Positions 14,328 to 25,600 of a DNA stretch of 64,000 nt are shown here, one piece after another (position 1 is the stretch's first letter; each line of letters begins with the position of its first letter). The position numbers were made by a program, and so were the translations under genes. The notes under the pieces are model-generated. The model did no database searches. It saw nothing but the letters and a program-made list of their open reading frames with translations, and had not been told where the DNA came from. Origin of the DNA: Druceiella hillmani (lineage: Eukaryota > Arthropoda > Insecta > Lepidoptera > Hepialidae); the NCBI GenBank assembly GCA_039881145.1, contig JAYKKI010000015.1, forward strand, positions 26,551,001-26,615,000, in the 5' to 3' direction.

Positions 14328-14736
14328 GTGACGAATCCTAATGCCAAAAGGAAATACTATCAGTGGAGTCAAAAAAATTTAGAAAGGGTTCTTGTGGCAT
14401 ACGAAGAAAGAGAAATGGGGTTAAACAAAATTTCAAAAACTTATTCTATTCAAAAACCTACAATTTTGCGACACATTAAGAAAAGAAATAAGATTGCGAT
14501 TGACGATACAATTCAAAAAGGTAGACCTGCCGTTTTTGATCTTGATATTGAAAATAAGTTAGCTCAACACATTCTAGAACTAGAAAGACACATGTTTGGT
14601 CTAACGATAAATAACATTCGTCATCTTGCATACGAAATTGCGGAAATCCACAAAATTCCGAACAACTTTAACAAATAGAAGCCCACGGCTGGTAAGGGAT
14701 GGTTCTACAAATTTATGAAAAGACACCCAGAGCTTA
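14328..14736 (+). pseudogene. pogo-like transposase, N-terminal DNA-binding part (broken)
   Basis: The 116-codon frame 14328-14678 encodes the DNA-binding half of a pogo/jerky-type transposase. It has an HTH-psq-like segment at about residues 6-52 (YYQWSQKNLERVLVAYEE, GLNKISKTYSIQKPTILRHI). A CENP-B-type second helix-turn-helix follows (GRPAVFDLDIENKLAQHILE, then LTINNIRHLAYEIA). TAG at 14676-14678 interrupts the frame; a single C-to-T change of a CAG Gln codon would explain it. The same frame then continues with GKGWFYKFMKRHPELSVRQP, the expected end of this domain, until a second stop at 14760-14762, where a small indel shifts to the frame of the catalytic part. The first in-frame codon after a splice-acceptor-like TTTTAG is GTG, so the true start is probably upstream. 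Confidence 0.85.
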
Positions 14737-16104
14737 GTGTTAGACAACCAGAGAACACATAGAATAAAAGGATTTAACAAAGAAAATGTTTTAAATTTTT
14801 TTGATTTGTTAGAAAAGATTGTTGATGAAAATAACATAGCACCCACTAACATATTCAATGTGGATGAAAGTGGGTTTTCCACAGTTCAAAAAAAAGCTCA
14901 AAAAATTATTGGGTTAAAGGGAAAAAAGCAAATCGGTGCGACCACTAGTGGAAAACGAGGTGTGAATACCACTACTGTATGCTGCGCTACCGTATCAGGC
15001 CAGTTTGTTTCACCAATGCTTATATTTAAAAGAATGAGACAAAATCCTGAACTAGCAGATGGTGCTCCTTTTGGCAGTATCGTTACTGTGTCTGCAAGTG
15101 GTTACATCAATACAACTCTTTTCGTCAAATGGTTGAAGCACTTTATAAAAACTGTAAAGCCCTCACTGGAGAACAAAGTTCTTCTGCTTCTCGATGGCCA
15201 TACAACGCATTCGAAAAATATTAAAACTTTGTATTTGGCAAAAGCTCACGGAATAATTATATTACAACTTCCAAGCCATACTACAAATCGACTCCAACTT
15301 CTCGACGTTTCCTTTTTCAAACCGCTAAGTGCTTATTATATCCAAAGCACAGAAAAATGGTTAAGGACAAATCCTGGGCGACAAATAACGCAATATCAAG
15401 TGGCTAAATTGTTTGGTGAAGCTTATGAAAGGGCAGCAGTAATTGACAATATTGCGAATGGATTCAAGACAAGCGGAGTTTGGCCAATTAATAGACACAC
15501 TTTTCCTGAGCATATGTTTGAGGCAGCTGATGATTTACTAAATGCTAATACGTTGAATTCTAGCAATGAAAGCGTATCAGGGTTGCAAAATTTAGAGAAA
15601 ATAGATGAACCCAAACAAAAAAAAAAAAAGACACAAACAATAAAAATGTTGTCGCCACTACCTAAAAACACAATAAAGAGAAAGACCACTATTGAAAAAG
15701 CTGCCGATATCACATCAAGTCCATATAAAAATCAACTGGAAGAAAAGACATCAAAGAAAAAGAAAATAAATGTCAAAAAAGAAAAAATTTGTAAACCTAA
15801 GAAAGACCAAAAAGTAGACAAAGAAAATAAAGTATTAAAGAAGACCAAAGGACGAAACATAAGTTGTAAAAGGAAGCGATCATCTTCCATAACCACCAGC
15901 GACGACAGCGATGATAAAATTATTCTGGAATCAGATGATGCCGATACTGATTCTGATCTCGAAAATATATGTGCAAAGTGCAATCGTTCTTATTACGATA
16001 AAAAGGGTCCAAAGGTAGAATGGATCCAATGTGTTCGCTGCCATAGGTGGGTTCATCAGACATGTACCTCTAATCCAGATATTTGTAATGGTTGTCTCCA
16101 ATAA
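14737..16104 (+). pseudogene. pogo-like transposase, DDD catalytic core plus PHD-like finger
   Basis: This 455-codon frame carries the catalytic part of a pogo/Tigger (DDE_1) transposase, which cuts and joins element ends in the nucleus. Counting from the GTG at 14737, the catalytic acids are D43 (NVDESGFS), D153 (LLLLDGHTTHS) and D190 (NRLQLLDVSFFKPL). D153 and D190 are separated by 36 residues, as usual for pogo. A Lys/Ser-rich, probably disordered linker (about 270-405) follows. It ends in a C4HC3 PHD-like finger with C412/C415, C432/C435, H440/C443 and C450/C453. Such PHD-tailed pogo transposases are known from arthropods. The frame is intact here; the gene is broken only upstream, where the frameshift near 14757-14765 separates it from its DNA-binding half. 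AATAAA overlaps the stop codon. Domestication is unlikely given the upstream lesions. Confidence 0.9.
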
Positions 16105-16105
16105 A
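16100..16105 (+). terminator. Polyadenylation signal AATAAA overlapping the transposase stop
   Basis: AATAAA at 16100-16105 overlaps the TAA stop. Many chance AATAAA words exist in DNA this AT-rich, so use of this one is not shown. Confidence 0.35.
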
Positions 16106-16499
16106 GTTACTGTATAAATTATTTGAGACAGTCATTACAAATATTTCACTTATCGTTATTAGATTTTTAGTTGGTTAATGTAAATGTAGGTATAGGTAAT
16201 CCTATAAGTACCTATCTACTTATTTGATTGATCTCAAACTCAAATCATTAAGATATACCTATTGCTTGTCATTTACTATATAATATAACTGTTAGTTAAA
16301 GATATTATTCCTGTTTTCTAAGTTTATTATTAAATATAAATATGTTTATAACCATTTCCCTTGATAACATGTAAACATGGTTTTGTTTTTTTGATTTAGT
16401 ATTTTATTAATCATGTTTTTCTTATTAATTGTAAAATGTTCATTAAAGTATCTTTGATAAATACTTTCTTCAAGATTTTTTTTTGTTATTTTATCCAAC

Positions 16500-16560
16500 G
16501 GTAAGATTTAAACACCTATGGTACGTTTTAAATACTATTGGTACGATTAAAACAACTATT
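16500..16560. repeat. Right phased 20-bp repeats (3 units)
   Basis: Three consecutive units start at 16500 (GGTAAGATTTAAACACCTAT), 16520 (GGTACGTTTTAAATACTATT) and 16540 (GGTACGATTAAAACAACTAT). All are in exact 20-bp register and share the GGTACGATT core with the left side of the element. They lie about 400 bp after the transposase stop. Confidence 0.8.
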
Positions 16561-17140
16561 CGGCTAAATCATACTGATGGTAGCCCTCAGAAAAAAATAG
16601 TTTTATAGGTTGTTAAGGAACAGAAATAGAACTGATTTCTATGTACGTGATAGCCAAAATGTTAAACTTTACTTAACATATACAATTATTACTGTAAATC
16701 TCATTAGTAACTAAATATTTGAGTTAAAGTGAAAAGTAGTACGATATAACCGACTCTCCCCGAAGTATACACGGGTATATGGAAGACATATAGCAAAGAT
16801 GACATTAGTTAGCAGATATATTGATTATGCAGGCTTGAAGCTATGACTATGGTGAAACCAAAAAAGGGAATGTGATTTATATATCCTTTTGCTGGTATGT
16901 ATATGTGTATGTACACATGCATGTATAAATACGTTTAATGAACTTAAATGTACGAGTGAAATTTATGTCATACATTTAAACTCATTAAAGGCCACAAAGG
17001 TCTGTTCCAGTTTCAATAAATGTGTTATAATTGATATTTAAATCATCGTAAGTTTGTGATATTTTATTTTAAATAGGATGTCACGAGCAATAAACATGGA
17101 AATTAATTTTTTTATAAAACATTAAATTAACTTCAAATCG
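16561..17140. other. Non-coding flank between the pogo element and a foldback MITE
   Basis: I see no gene. An AGTACGATATAA word at about 16737 resembles the element's ATCGTAC core and may mark the true right end. An imperfect inverted pair around TTAATGAACTTAAATG and CATTTAAACTCATTAA lies at 16937-16988. Confidence 0.4.
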
Positions 17141-17320
17141 AAAAAGTACCGCACTGAAAAGTATAAAATAATGAAAATAAAGGTATTTATTTGGAACTTT
17201 TGCAATACATTAGCATATTTTGGAAATTTATTAATGGGCTGATACAAAATTGTACCGCAAAAGTTTCAATCAAGTAGTCGTATTTTCATTATTATATACT
17301 TTTCAATGCGCTTGTACTTT
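17141..17320. mobile_element. Foldback MITE with ~59-nt inverted arms
   Basis: Arms 17150-17208 and 17252-17310 are each 59 nt and align without gaps. The outer 30 positions agree at 28 (shared core TGAAAAGTATA..ATAATGAAAATA). The inner end shares AACTTTTGC..TAC and the middle is diverged. The arms enclose a 43-nt spacer. AAAGTAC words extend the inverted match beyond both arms with a small indel. A CAGTGCGCC extension follows the right side. No coding capacity is present. Family not recognised. Confidence 0.75.
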
Positions 17321-17389
17321 TCAGTGCGCCACTTGTTCGACGGCTGTTTGAGGATTATTTTTTGTATAAAAAAGTTTTAGTATCATCTT

Positions 17390-18800
17390 TAATCCCTAGC
17401 TAATTGACGGTGGAGGAAAGTGATTTATTAGCCAATACGTGGCAGTTGACGCCACATAGTTTGAAGTCTCATTAACTACCTTATTACACAACTGACGATA
17501 TTTGCGACGGTTTTGGTTTCAAACGTAGTCAAAAGTTGGTTTTCAAAATCTTCGCTATTTGACTAATCAATGACTTTTTAGGCACTGTGCGTTGATCTTT
17601 CCAATCGGTCAGGTCCTCCCCCCCCCCCCAGGAAATACTGAATGATAAACGATCTGGTTTCATTCGACTAACGTAACCAAACATAACCACCACCCTTGGA
17701 TTAATTGAGCAAGTGTTGGCTTATTCTCCAGCCCACTTAATTCCCCATTCCAGTCCAGCCAAACCTTTTCGTTGTGGATGCGGTCGGATATCGATATTCT
17801 GAGAATTTGTCAGAGTTAGAAACCCTCAAGTTTTCTCAGATCTGATTTTAACACGTTCAGATTTCCGATTGTAAAAAAAGATGGAGATTGTAATTATTCG
17901 GAATCGGTTCGGTTCGAATTCGGAATCGGCTCAGAACTTTATCTTGAGTGCATTACTGCCTCGGTTCCAAATGAAAGATTTGAGCGAGATAAAGATGCTG
18001 AATCGACCAAGGTATTTGAATTCCTGGCCTTGTCCCATTTGAGATCCTTTGATGTGGATGATTGCTTTATATCTCCTATCTTGGTTTTATTCATATACAT
18101 CTTCGAGCCATATGATTGGGCGGTGCCAACATTTAGATATAGAATGTTCGTTACTTAATGTCCATCATAAAACGCTTACATTTCTACAATTCGGTTTAAT
18201 TGAAAACTTCTTCTGAAGTTCGTTTCAAATTCAAACACTGCTGTTTGAACCACAGTACGCTGTCCGGATAATTCAAATTATTTTCAAAGGCAGGTTTAGT
18301 TTTGGGAGCATTCCATAGGATCGGCTCCTGATCGAGATCGAAAGCTGATTTAAAATCGATAAAGACGACAACAGTCCGTTTTCCATATCGGACGAATTGG
18401 CAAAGCGCAAAAATCGGTCGCTACCTTTTCCCATCGACGGTGCCGTAAATCGACGGTGCCGTCTCAAAATTCTGAGAATCGCGAATTTCTGAGAATTGCT
18501 TTTCTCCTTCCTCCAGGTAATCTGGAAAATTGAGAGTTATAAATAAGTTTAATAGGGTGAGCTAGAAATTACATTTTAACGTTTGATCATACAGGCGTGC
18601 CAAAATTGGTTTTCTTGCTTGTATGGATTTGTGTGGCTTGGTTTAACGCAAGTTTGGTCTTGGTGCGGACTAGATAATGATGGAGTCCATATTCTGTTCC
18701 TAGCATCAATATCATATAGTTGAGGGAGGAATGAAGTCGAATATTAATCAGGATGTGGTCCAGAATCAACGAGTCTTGACCTATTGTTTCTATAAATAAG
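17390..18800 (-). pseudogene. RTE-like LINE remnant (endonuclease tail and reverse transcriptase)
   Basis: Reading the minus strand from about 18800 down, the frame ending near 18587 resembles the end of an apurinic-type endonuclease (GLHHYLVRTKTKL at about 18640-18690, where families have GSDHxLV; the catalytic Asp is lost). RT follows at about 18450-18280: FVRYGKRTVVVFIDFKSAFD, with motif A at 18337-18366. The palm motifs B and C (the FADD box) are missing between about 18280 and 18070, so there is an internal deletion. The thumb resumes with GQEFKYLG (18006-18023 region). The carboxyl-terminal blocks LRISISDRIHNE (17771-17807) and FGYVSRMKPDRL (17649-17681) follow in other frames. Several stops and frameshifts are present, and a C12 run at 17618-17629 interrupts the end. 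It resembles the endonuclease-reverse transcriptase (RTE-type) elements common in Lepidoptera. Confidence 0.8.
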
Positions 18801-18846
18801 TTGACACTTATGCGATAATTCAAAAAGTGTATTTCCGATAATAGGG

Positions 18847-18848
<2 letters not shown>

Positions 18849-18917
<69 letters not shown>

Positions 18918-18932
18918 TGTGTGTGCGTGTGT
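18849..18932. repeat. (AT)n(GT)n compound microsatellite
   Basis: About 36 bp of AT repeats pass directly into about 48 bp of GT repeats with two GCGT/GCGC interruptions. It abuts the 5' side of the minus-strand LINE remnant. Confidence 0.95.
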
Positions 18933-21900
18933 CCTTATGCTAATCAACTATTAGATGAAGTTTTATTGATATAGTCATGCAATTTACTATCAGTAAAAAT
19001 AAAGTTGTGTGACCAAGCTAGTCTATCAAAACTTTTGAAATATAATGAACAATGTTAGTATTAAATACAGTATATATTTTTTATTCTCAAAACATAGCCA
19101 CACTATCAAAAATGTTATAAAAAATATTAAAAAGGGGATAAATAAAATGCATTTCGTGGCTTATAAACAAATTAGTGATTTGTCTAGGATATAAATAGAA
19201 AAAGAAAACAAGACGACAGAGACAATATATTAAAAGAAGACACTTTTACGTTGCGATCTGTAATCTTTGTAGAAAATGATGCTTAATTTACCATAAATAG
19301 GCTTAAATTATAAATGTGGGTGTAGATGCATGGCCTAAAATAATATTCAAGAAGCACAAATTAAATCACACATGCAAATAAGTGTACATAATAAACCCTA
19401 ACAGAGCACAGATAGATGAACAAATGTACGGATCTCTGTTGCTACTTTCACACATGCCCAAAGACCACTGCGCCACCTGGTATACCCTGTTCGCAGAAAT
19501 GCAAGGCGGTGACAAGTGATGAAATTAATGCACAATCTCTCGTACGCTCAATCCACTTAAAATAGGTGCAACGTGCGCCACCGGCAGCTAGTGTATTCTC
19601 TTCCGACATTGATTGCTGAGTCTTAACAGGTAGGTGGAAATTGCTGAGGTACATACTCCGCGTACCGTAATGCTTCCGACTAGATGGGACCATTCGCTTT
19701 CAAGCCCTTCCCAATGTGTTGTTTCTTTAACAATAAATAAAGACATGAAAAATTACGGATAGTCTCAATCATTAATCGATATCTATGTCGAATTCTTAAC
19801 ATAAGATCACCGGCAGTAATTATTAACGATGAGCTATGGGCAAAGAAAAGTTCGACCGGTGAATAAGCCTTGCAAAAGTAGTGGAGCTGAATGGAGCCAT
19901 CGAGAACAATGCACTGGAGTAGTATACTCAAAATCTACTGAAGTGAGATAGACTCTAAGAAACCTGTTACCAAGGAAGCGGAAGTTATTGTATTCGTTAC
20001 ATTAGACACACTACTGTTGATAAGGACGGCTTTTCTCGAACCGAATTCAAGCAGGAAATGACAAACATGATAGCTACTTTAGGTGCACGAACAAGTCTCC
20101 GACTCAAAATGGTCAAAGAGAGAGCAAATAATTGCTTCCACACCTCATTTGTATGCCGTTTTGCTTTTTATACAGCTTCGTGAACAGCTTCGCCGCAAAA
20201 ACTGGCGAATCTGGCTGAATCTGTAATCTTTGCACCAAATCCGCATTTAGACCAATTCAAAGTTGATTCGTAGCGTCGTCTGTATTCTTACAAAATCGTT
20301 TAATAATTTAAAACGATTCTCTCCAGTCATTTTCCTAGAAAATTCCTATATTTTATTTTGCGACTTGTTAAAGTTGTTTAATAAGATTAATCCATTTTCC
20401 AATAAAATGGCACCTAAACTAACACGTCCGACAAAATGGTCTTCTTATACAAACTACATACAAGAGAAATATTACACAGAATCCCTGGATCTACATTAAT
20501 CTACGTCACATTTAATGTTTTTAGAATACTTTTTATTAACTAGTTACAACATTGATGTAGACAGAGGTATATTGTATCTCCTAAATGAGAAATTGTTCTT
20601 GAAAACAAATATATAGTTAGGTGTAAGTCCTTACCCTTATGTATTACATATAGTTATCGACTACTATCCCCAATTTAAACGTTTTGTTATGCGTTATTTT
20701 CTTCATATATAAATGGAAATATATACACATGGGCACTTGTCCAAAGTTTTAATTTATACTCTAACTTAGACAAGACTTCCAAGAAAATTAAAGAGAATAA
20801 ATAAAAAAGCTAAATATTGACGATTCTTAAGTTTCTTTCTATGTAAAACAGAGCAACGGAACCTGTTTCTCAACGATATATGGTACATATCGATTCCTTA
20901 CCTTTATCTACATGTCATATTGTTCAATATGTAAATAACCCTTTTTGTAAGCTTTTTAAAATTTTGAGACCGGTTCAGTGTGAGAAATCGTATTTATGCA
21001 TATTGAGGGAAATAATAATTTCGTTACTTTGGAGTTACGTATATGTCACGATAAATTATTTTATTCACCATTTATATTAGAGAATATACGTTAATGTAAG
21101 ACAATTTCAGAAATACAATATTTCAGGAGAATATCCACAACTGTGATTTTGGTGCATTTATAACCGATTAAAATAAACCGAAAATTGTTAGGTTTGGACA
21201 CAAATATTTAATATTTATATTATTTGTTTTTAGTCTTTGAAATTTGTGATCTTAACCTTGACATGCAAAAAATATCATTTGAGAATAGATTTAAAATATC
21301 AAGAAAGGGTTTTTGGAATATTTTAAGAATAAATATGACCCGTATAAATATTAAAACTGATGGTCCCAACGAGATATTATATGATTATTAATTCAGCTAG
21401 CATAATAAAAGCTAGCATAATAGAAGCTAGCATAATAAACGAGACTATAAAGTAGCAATAATTACATGATGTTAGCAAATTTCTATCGAAGTTTGTATCG
21501 AAATTACAACAAAGTGTTTAATTATTTAAAACTACATTTTCGATAACAAAATATTTTCTATCATATAACTCATCATTGTTATTCTTCCGGAACAAATACG
21601 GCATTTCACTTAAATGCTGACAAACGTGTGGAATCGTCATAAAGTTTTATATCATCTTAAATTTTAATTTGTATGTATACTCGTAACTAATCAAATTCAC
21701 TCGAAACACATTCGTAAGTATTTAAGATAGTGACATGAGATAATCATACAAAGACAGATTATGTGAAAATTAAATTCTGTCCACTATTCGGGAGCAGTTA
21801 TCCATTTGATTTTATTCAGCAGGTAACGCTAGTTAATCATATTAATTAGTTTTATGGTTACGTCGGATATTTTTGGTAAAAACAGATGAATGAGAAACAA

Positions 21901-22680
21901 AATTAAATTTTCACCGGAAATATTAATTATCGTATTAGTTGATTTTAAATTTTTAGACGTAATTCTTTTAAAAATAAATATTTCCTCTTGTATTATTTTC
22001 TTAAATATTTAGTCTCTCACTAAATATAAGAATTCATTCACTATTCATATGAAGTTATTTATTAAATCGATCAGTGTAACTTTATAATTTCTCACATGAA
22101 TAAATATGGAATAAACAAAACTTGAAAAAGTGCAATGTAATGTCTCACTTTACTTCAAAATTAATTCGAGTATTAAAACCCAGAAATATTAAAACACAGT
22201 TAAATTTCTTTAAAAAAATGTTGTTATCATTAGTAATATTTTGACAAAAGAAATTTAGTAAGTTTCATATAATACCACAACACACCAAATTACTTTGGAG
22301 AAAGCCATTGTTTTTACCCAAGTGACTAAATTTGCGAATTACATTTCATTCCTAAACGGAGGAAATTATCATCAACTGAAGCATTTTTAAATACATTTGG
22401 CGAAAACACTTGGACGAATTTAAAATATTTCAAATAGCAATAAAATATTTGAAATACATAAGGAATTATCGAGATTTCTTAACACAATTTCTGATAACAG
22501 CGCAAGCAAAATCTTTTTTGCTTTTTTGATTTTCAAAATAAAATGAGATCAAACGGATATTAACGCTGTTATTGTGACGCAATATATCATTATGGAATAT
22601 CACGCATATTTACATTTAATAAGTCGATTAGTTTAAAAATAAATAACCAAATTAATTACTTATTATTTCTCTCACTAAGC
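18933..22680. other. Mostly AT-rich non-coding stretch with a GC-richer patch at 19440-20260
   Basis: Between about 19440 and 20260 the base composition is closer to balanced, and the minus strand carries two ~80-codon frames (19448-19693 and 19680-19931) with no recognisable family. It may be a decayed element or a non-coding exon. A three-unit 15-bp repeat lies at 21396-21440. The rest shows nothing identifiable. Confidence 0.45.
21396..21440. repeat. 15-bp tandem repeat, three units
   Basis: GCTAGCATAATAAAA, GCTAGCATAATAGAA and GCTAGCATAATAAAC follow one another without gaps. Confidence 0.9.
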
Positions 22681-25600
22681 TGCTGATGCTGTTTGAAAGA
22701 ATGGTTTGCAAGGAGCCATCTTGATGTTATCCTCCCCTCTCATTTGACTTCCTTGAAAATAACACAAGTCTAAAGGAAGTAAGGGAGGGTTAAGAGTTTA
22801 ATATGTGGAATATTTAAATAGCACAGCAACATATGGCGCATTTCCACAGTCACGGTTGTCTGCTTTATTTATGGATGGAGCGCGGAAGTTTTAACAAGAT
22901 AGTGTCGATATGACTTTTGATTCTATTTTTTTTATCTACACATTATCTACATGGAAGGGTTTTGAGCAATGCTTATCAATGGATATTCAATTTTGTGTAT
23001 CAGATTTCTTCCATTACTCTTCGTATTTTTTGTCATGGCCATTTCCCGACTTGGTTATCTGTGTACGTATACTTGGTTAGGCACTTCGTAATTTAAATTA
23101 TTTTTATCGTTTTGTGAATAAAATATTATTTTCTTTATTAATATTTTTTGTCTGATTTAATTTTACAATCTAATTAAAGTTAAATTCTACAATATTCTCG
23201 TAAAATGATTTATTATAATACGCCATGTCTATGTGATTTTAACATTCATTACTTTAAGAGATTTCAATGTCCAAAAGATTCAAAAATGGCGCGACATATT
23301 TAGTTTTTACATATTCATTAAAATCAATACTGGTTGATTCTTGATAGAACCATCGTCTCTCTAATTTTTTTAAATGAGCTTGTTTCATTTTATTACTACA
23401 TTATTTTTTCTTTTGAAAAACAATTACAAGCGAACATCAAAATGTCATCCGATCAGATACTCCATCTGATTTTTTCAGTAAATTTAAGAAAATATAATTA
23501 TTAGAATACAAGTCATATTATTTGAAGGTAAGTCATATTATTTGGTCTTCTCCGTTATAAATTGATATTCGCATACATTTATTCAAGAAGCAAAAGTATA
23601 TATTATCGTTTGGATCTCATCAAATAAATAAGAAGTCTTTCAAGATCTGAAGTATAGTCTGATCGACAGCGTTCAATACTAATAATTATTTATGGTGACG
23701 ACGGAGACTTTAGAAACGTACGATGATCTGAATGCATGGGATTTTTTTGTTATGTGTCACACAAGCTCTCAAAGTGATCGCGTCAACAGACTGACAGATT
23801 ATATATTGACTGTATAACGTTTACCTAAGGTTTGTGAATGCTTCTCATATGTGATGATATTGTAATTATTTTACGAAAATATTTAATAAATAATTAACAT
23901 ATAATTACCAATTTAATACAATGTAATGTAAAACCACATTTTAGTCTTTCAATGAAATCATATTTTGGGTCTTCGAGTCATAAATAAATGCAATACTTTT
24001 CATTTTGTAAATGAAGATGTACTTTTATTTCCTATGACCCATACTATCAGTAACCTATTTCTGAGATATTTAGTTGATATTAAATGATAGGAATGTGTTT
24101 ATAAATTAGGTATATCAATTGGTTATATTGATTAGTATTTTTTTAGGATTGAATAACCGCCACGGTGAAAGCGATTACAATTACATAAGTAAGCTGTTCA
24201 TATTCACTGGAAAATATCCTCAAAAATACTATACGATTTGTATTAATAATTCTGTATTATTTGAATACCATACCACAACATTGGATGTAACAATATTGAA
24301 AGGCATATTATTGCAAAAGGCGCGGTGAAAGGACTTTTTTACAAATATTATTGTGATGCTTTGAACCCGTCAAAATCTTCAGCTAGGTCTCTACTCACAC
24401 AGGAAAGCTCTGACAATAAAGCGTACCTTTTTTAAATTACCGAAACCTTGTAAAATAATATGTTTGAACTTTGATCCGAGTAGGACATTGTGAAGATAAC
24501 AGCATAAATAGTCCCTTCGGGTCATTAGCCGGCGCTAAAATCTCAGCTGACAGGACCTTTGAAGTAAATATTTGATTGAAACGAATTTTCACATCACGAG
24601 TATTCGGTGTCGTAATTCGTTTGTTTATTGAATTTATGTGATGTAACCAAATACCGTTTTGAGCAGTAGGCAATCAAATATTCGTAACAATTTCTTTTAT
24701 TTAAATAGCATTTTTGAGGAAGCTACCGTTGGTAATGCTAAGGGCAATATATTTAATTTAGACATTCTAGAAAATATTTAAGAAAAATGTAAACATATCA
24801 CAAAATTTGCAAGCTTTTATAAATTTTTAAGCATACTTCTTTAACACATGCAAATGTTAGATGCAACTTTCCTTTTTTTTACTGTTCATATTAAGTTTAA
24901 AACTTGAGGAAAATTTAACACGTCGTACATGCAAGTATATGCAGTACCTACATATGCTGCACACCAAGCTGGGACATGGCGAAGAATCACTCTATCCTAA
25001 TATAAAATTAATATAATTAAACTAATATGTTCATAAAAATATTATAATATTGTATTCTCTAGATCTTCAAAATAATATTTTCTTATTCATAACACATTTT
25101 TTAGAGTCTCGTGCATCATTATTTGCTTTAATTTAAATCTTTCCTTGATCAACTAGATGAATAAGTACATCCTATGTATGTTTTAAATATTTCATTAATG
25201 TTAACAAATACATAATTAAATGAATAAAGAAATAATTAGGTATTTACTAATTTATTGAATTACAATATTCTTCTATTACTCGTCCCTAATAATATAATCT
25301 AGAATTACAATTTATATAGATTTTCTAGCTCTTTCTCCTTAAGTAAGAAAATTACATTGAAAAAGAATTTATTTTGCAAAGCAGAAAGGATATAAACGCC
25401 GCAATGCTTCTAATTTCTTTTCTAAAATATTTGTTTTTCCTTGTTTATTCGATGTTTGGCATAAACTGTCTTGCCCGAAACATAGAATACGTTATATTTC
25501 GTATTTTTGAATTTTTGGTTCTACATCAAATATTTCATGGTCCTCGTTCAATGGCTATTTATAAATGATTAATTTTTTTAATATTTACTTTATATATGAA

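Larger units (their letters stand above)
14195..16560 (+). mobile_element. pogo/Tigger-like DNA transposon (Tc1-mariner superfamily)
   Basis: The element is defined by the transposase remnant at 14328-16104 and by phased GGTACGATT repeats on both sides (14201-14260 and 16500-16560). Exact terminal inverted repeats and a TA target duplication could not be fixed by eye. A weak inverted match between about 14197-14217 and 16730-16750, each carrying an ATCGTAC core, is one candidate for the true ends. The listed bounds are the outer edges of the phased repeats and so are a minimum. Gene order and size (about 2.4-2.6 kb with one transposase) are normal for autonomous pogo-type elements. Confidence 0.75.

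Noticed and set aside
14601..14882. 93-codon minus-strand ORF over the transposase break
   Set aside because: Shadow of the real plus-strand transposase; no protein features of its own.
15423..15983. Two minus-strand ORFs of 96 and 83 codons opposite the transposase
   Set aside because: They are antisense shadows of the Lys-rich linker region of the pogo transposase.
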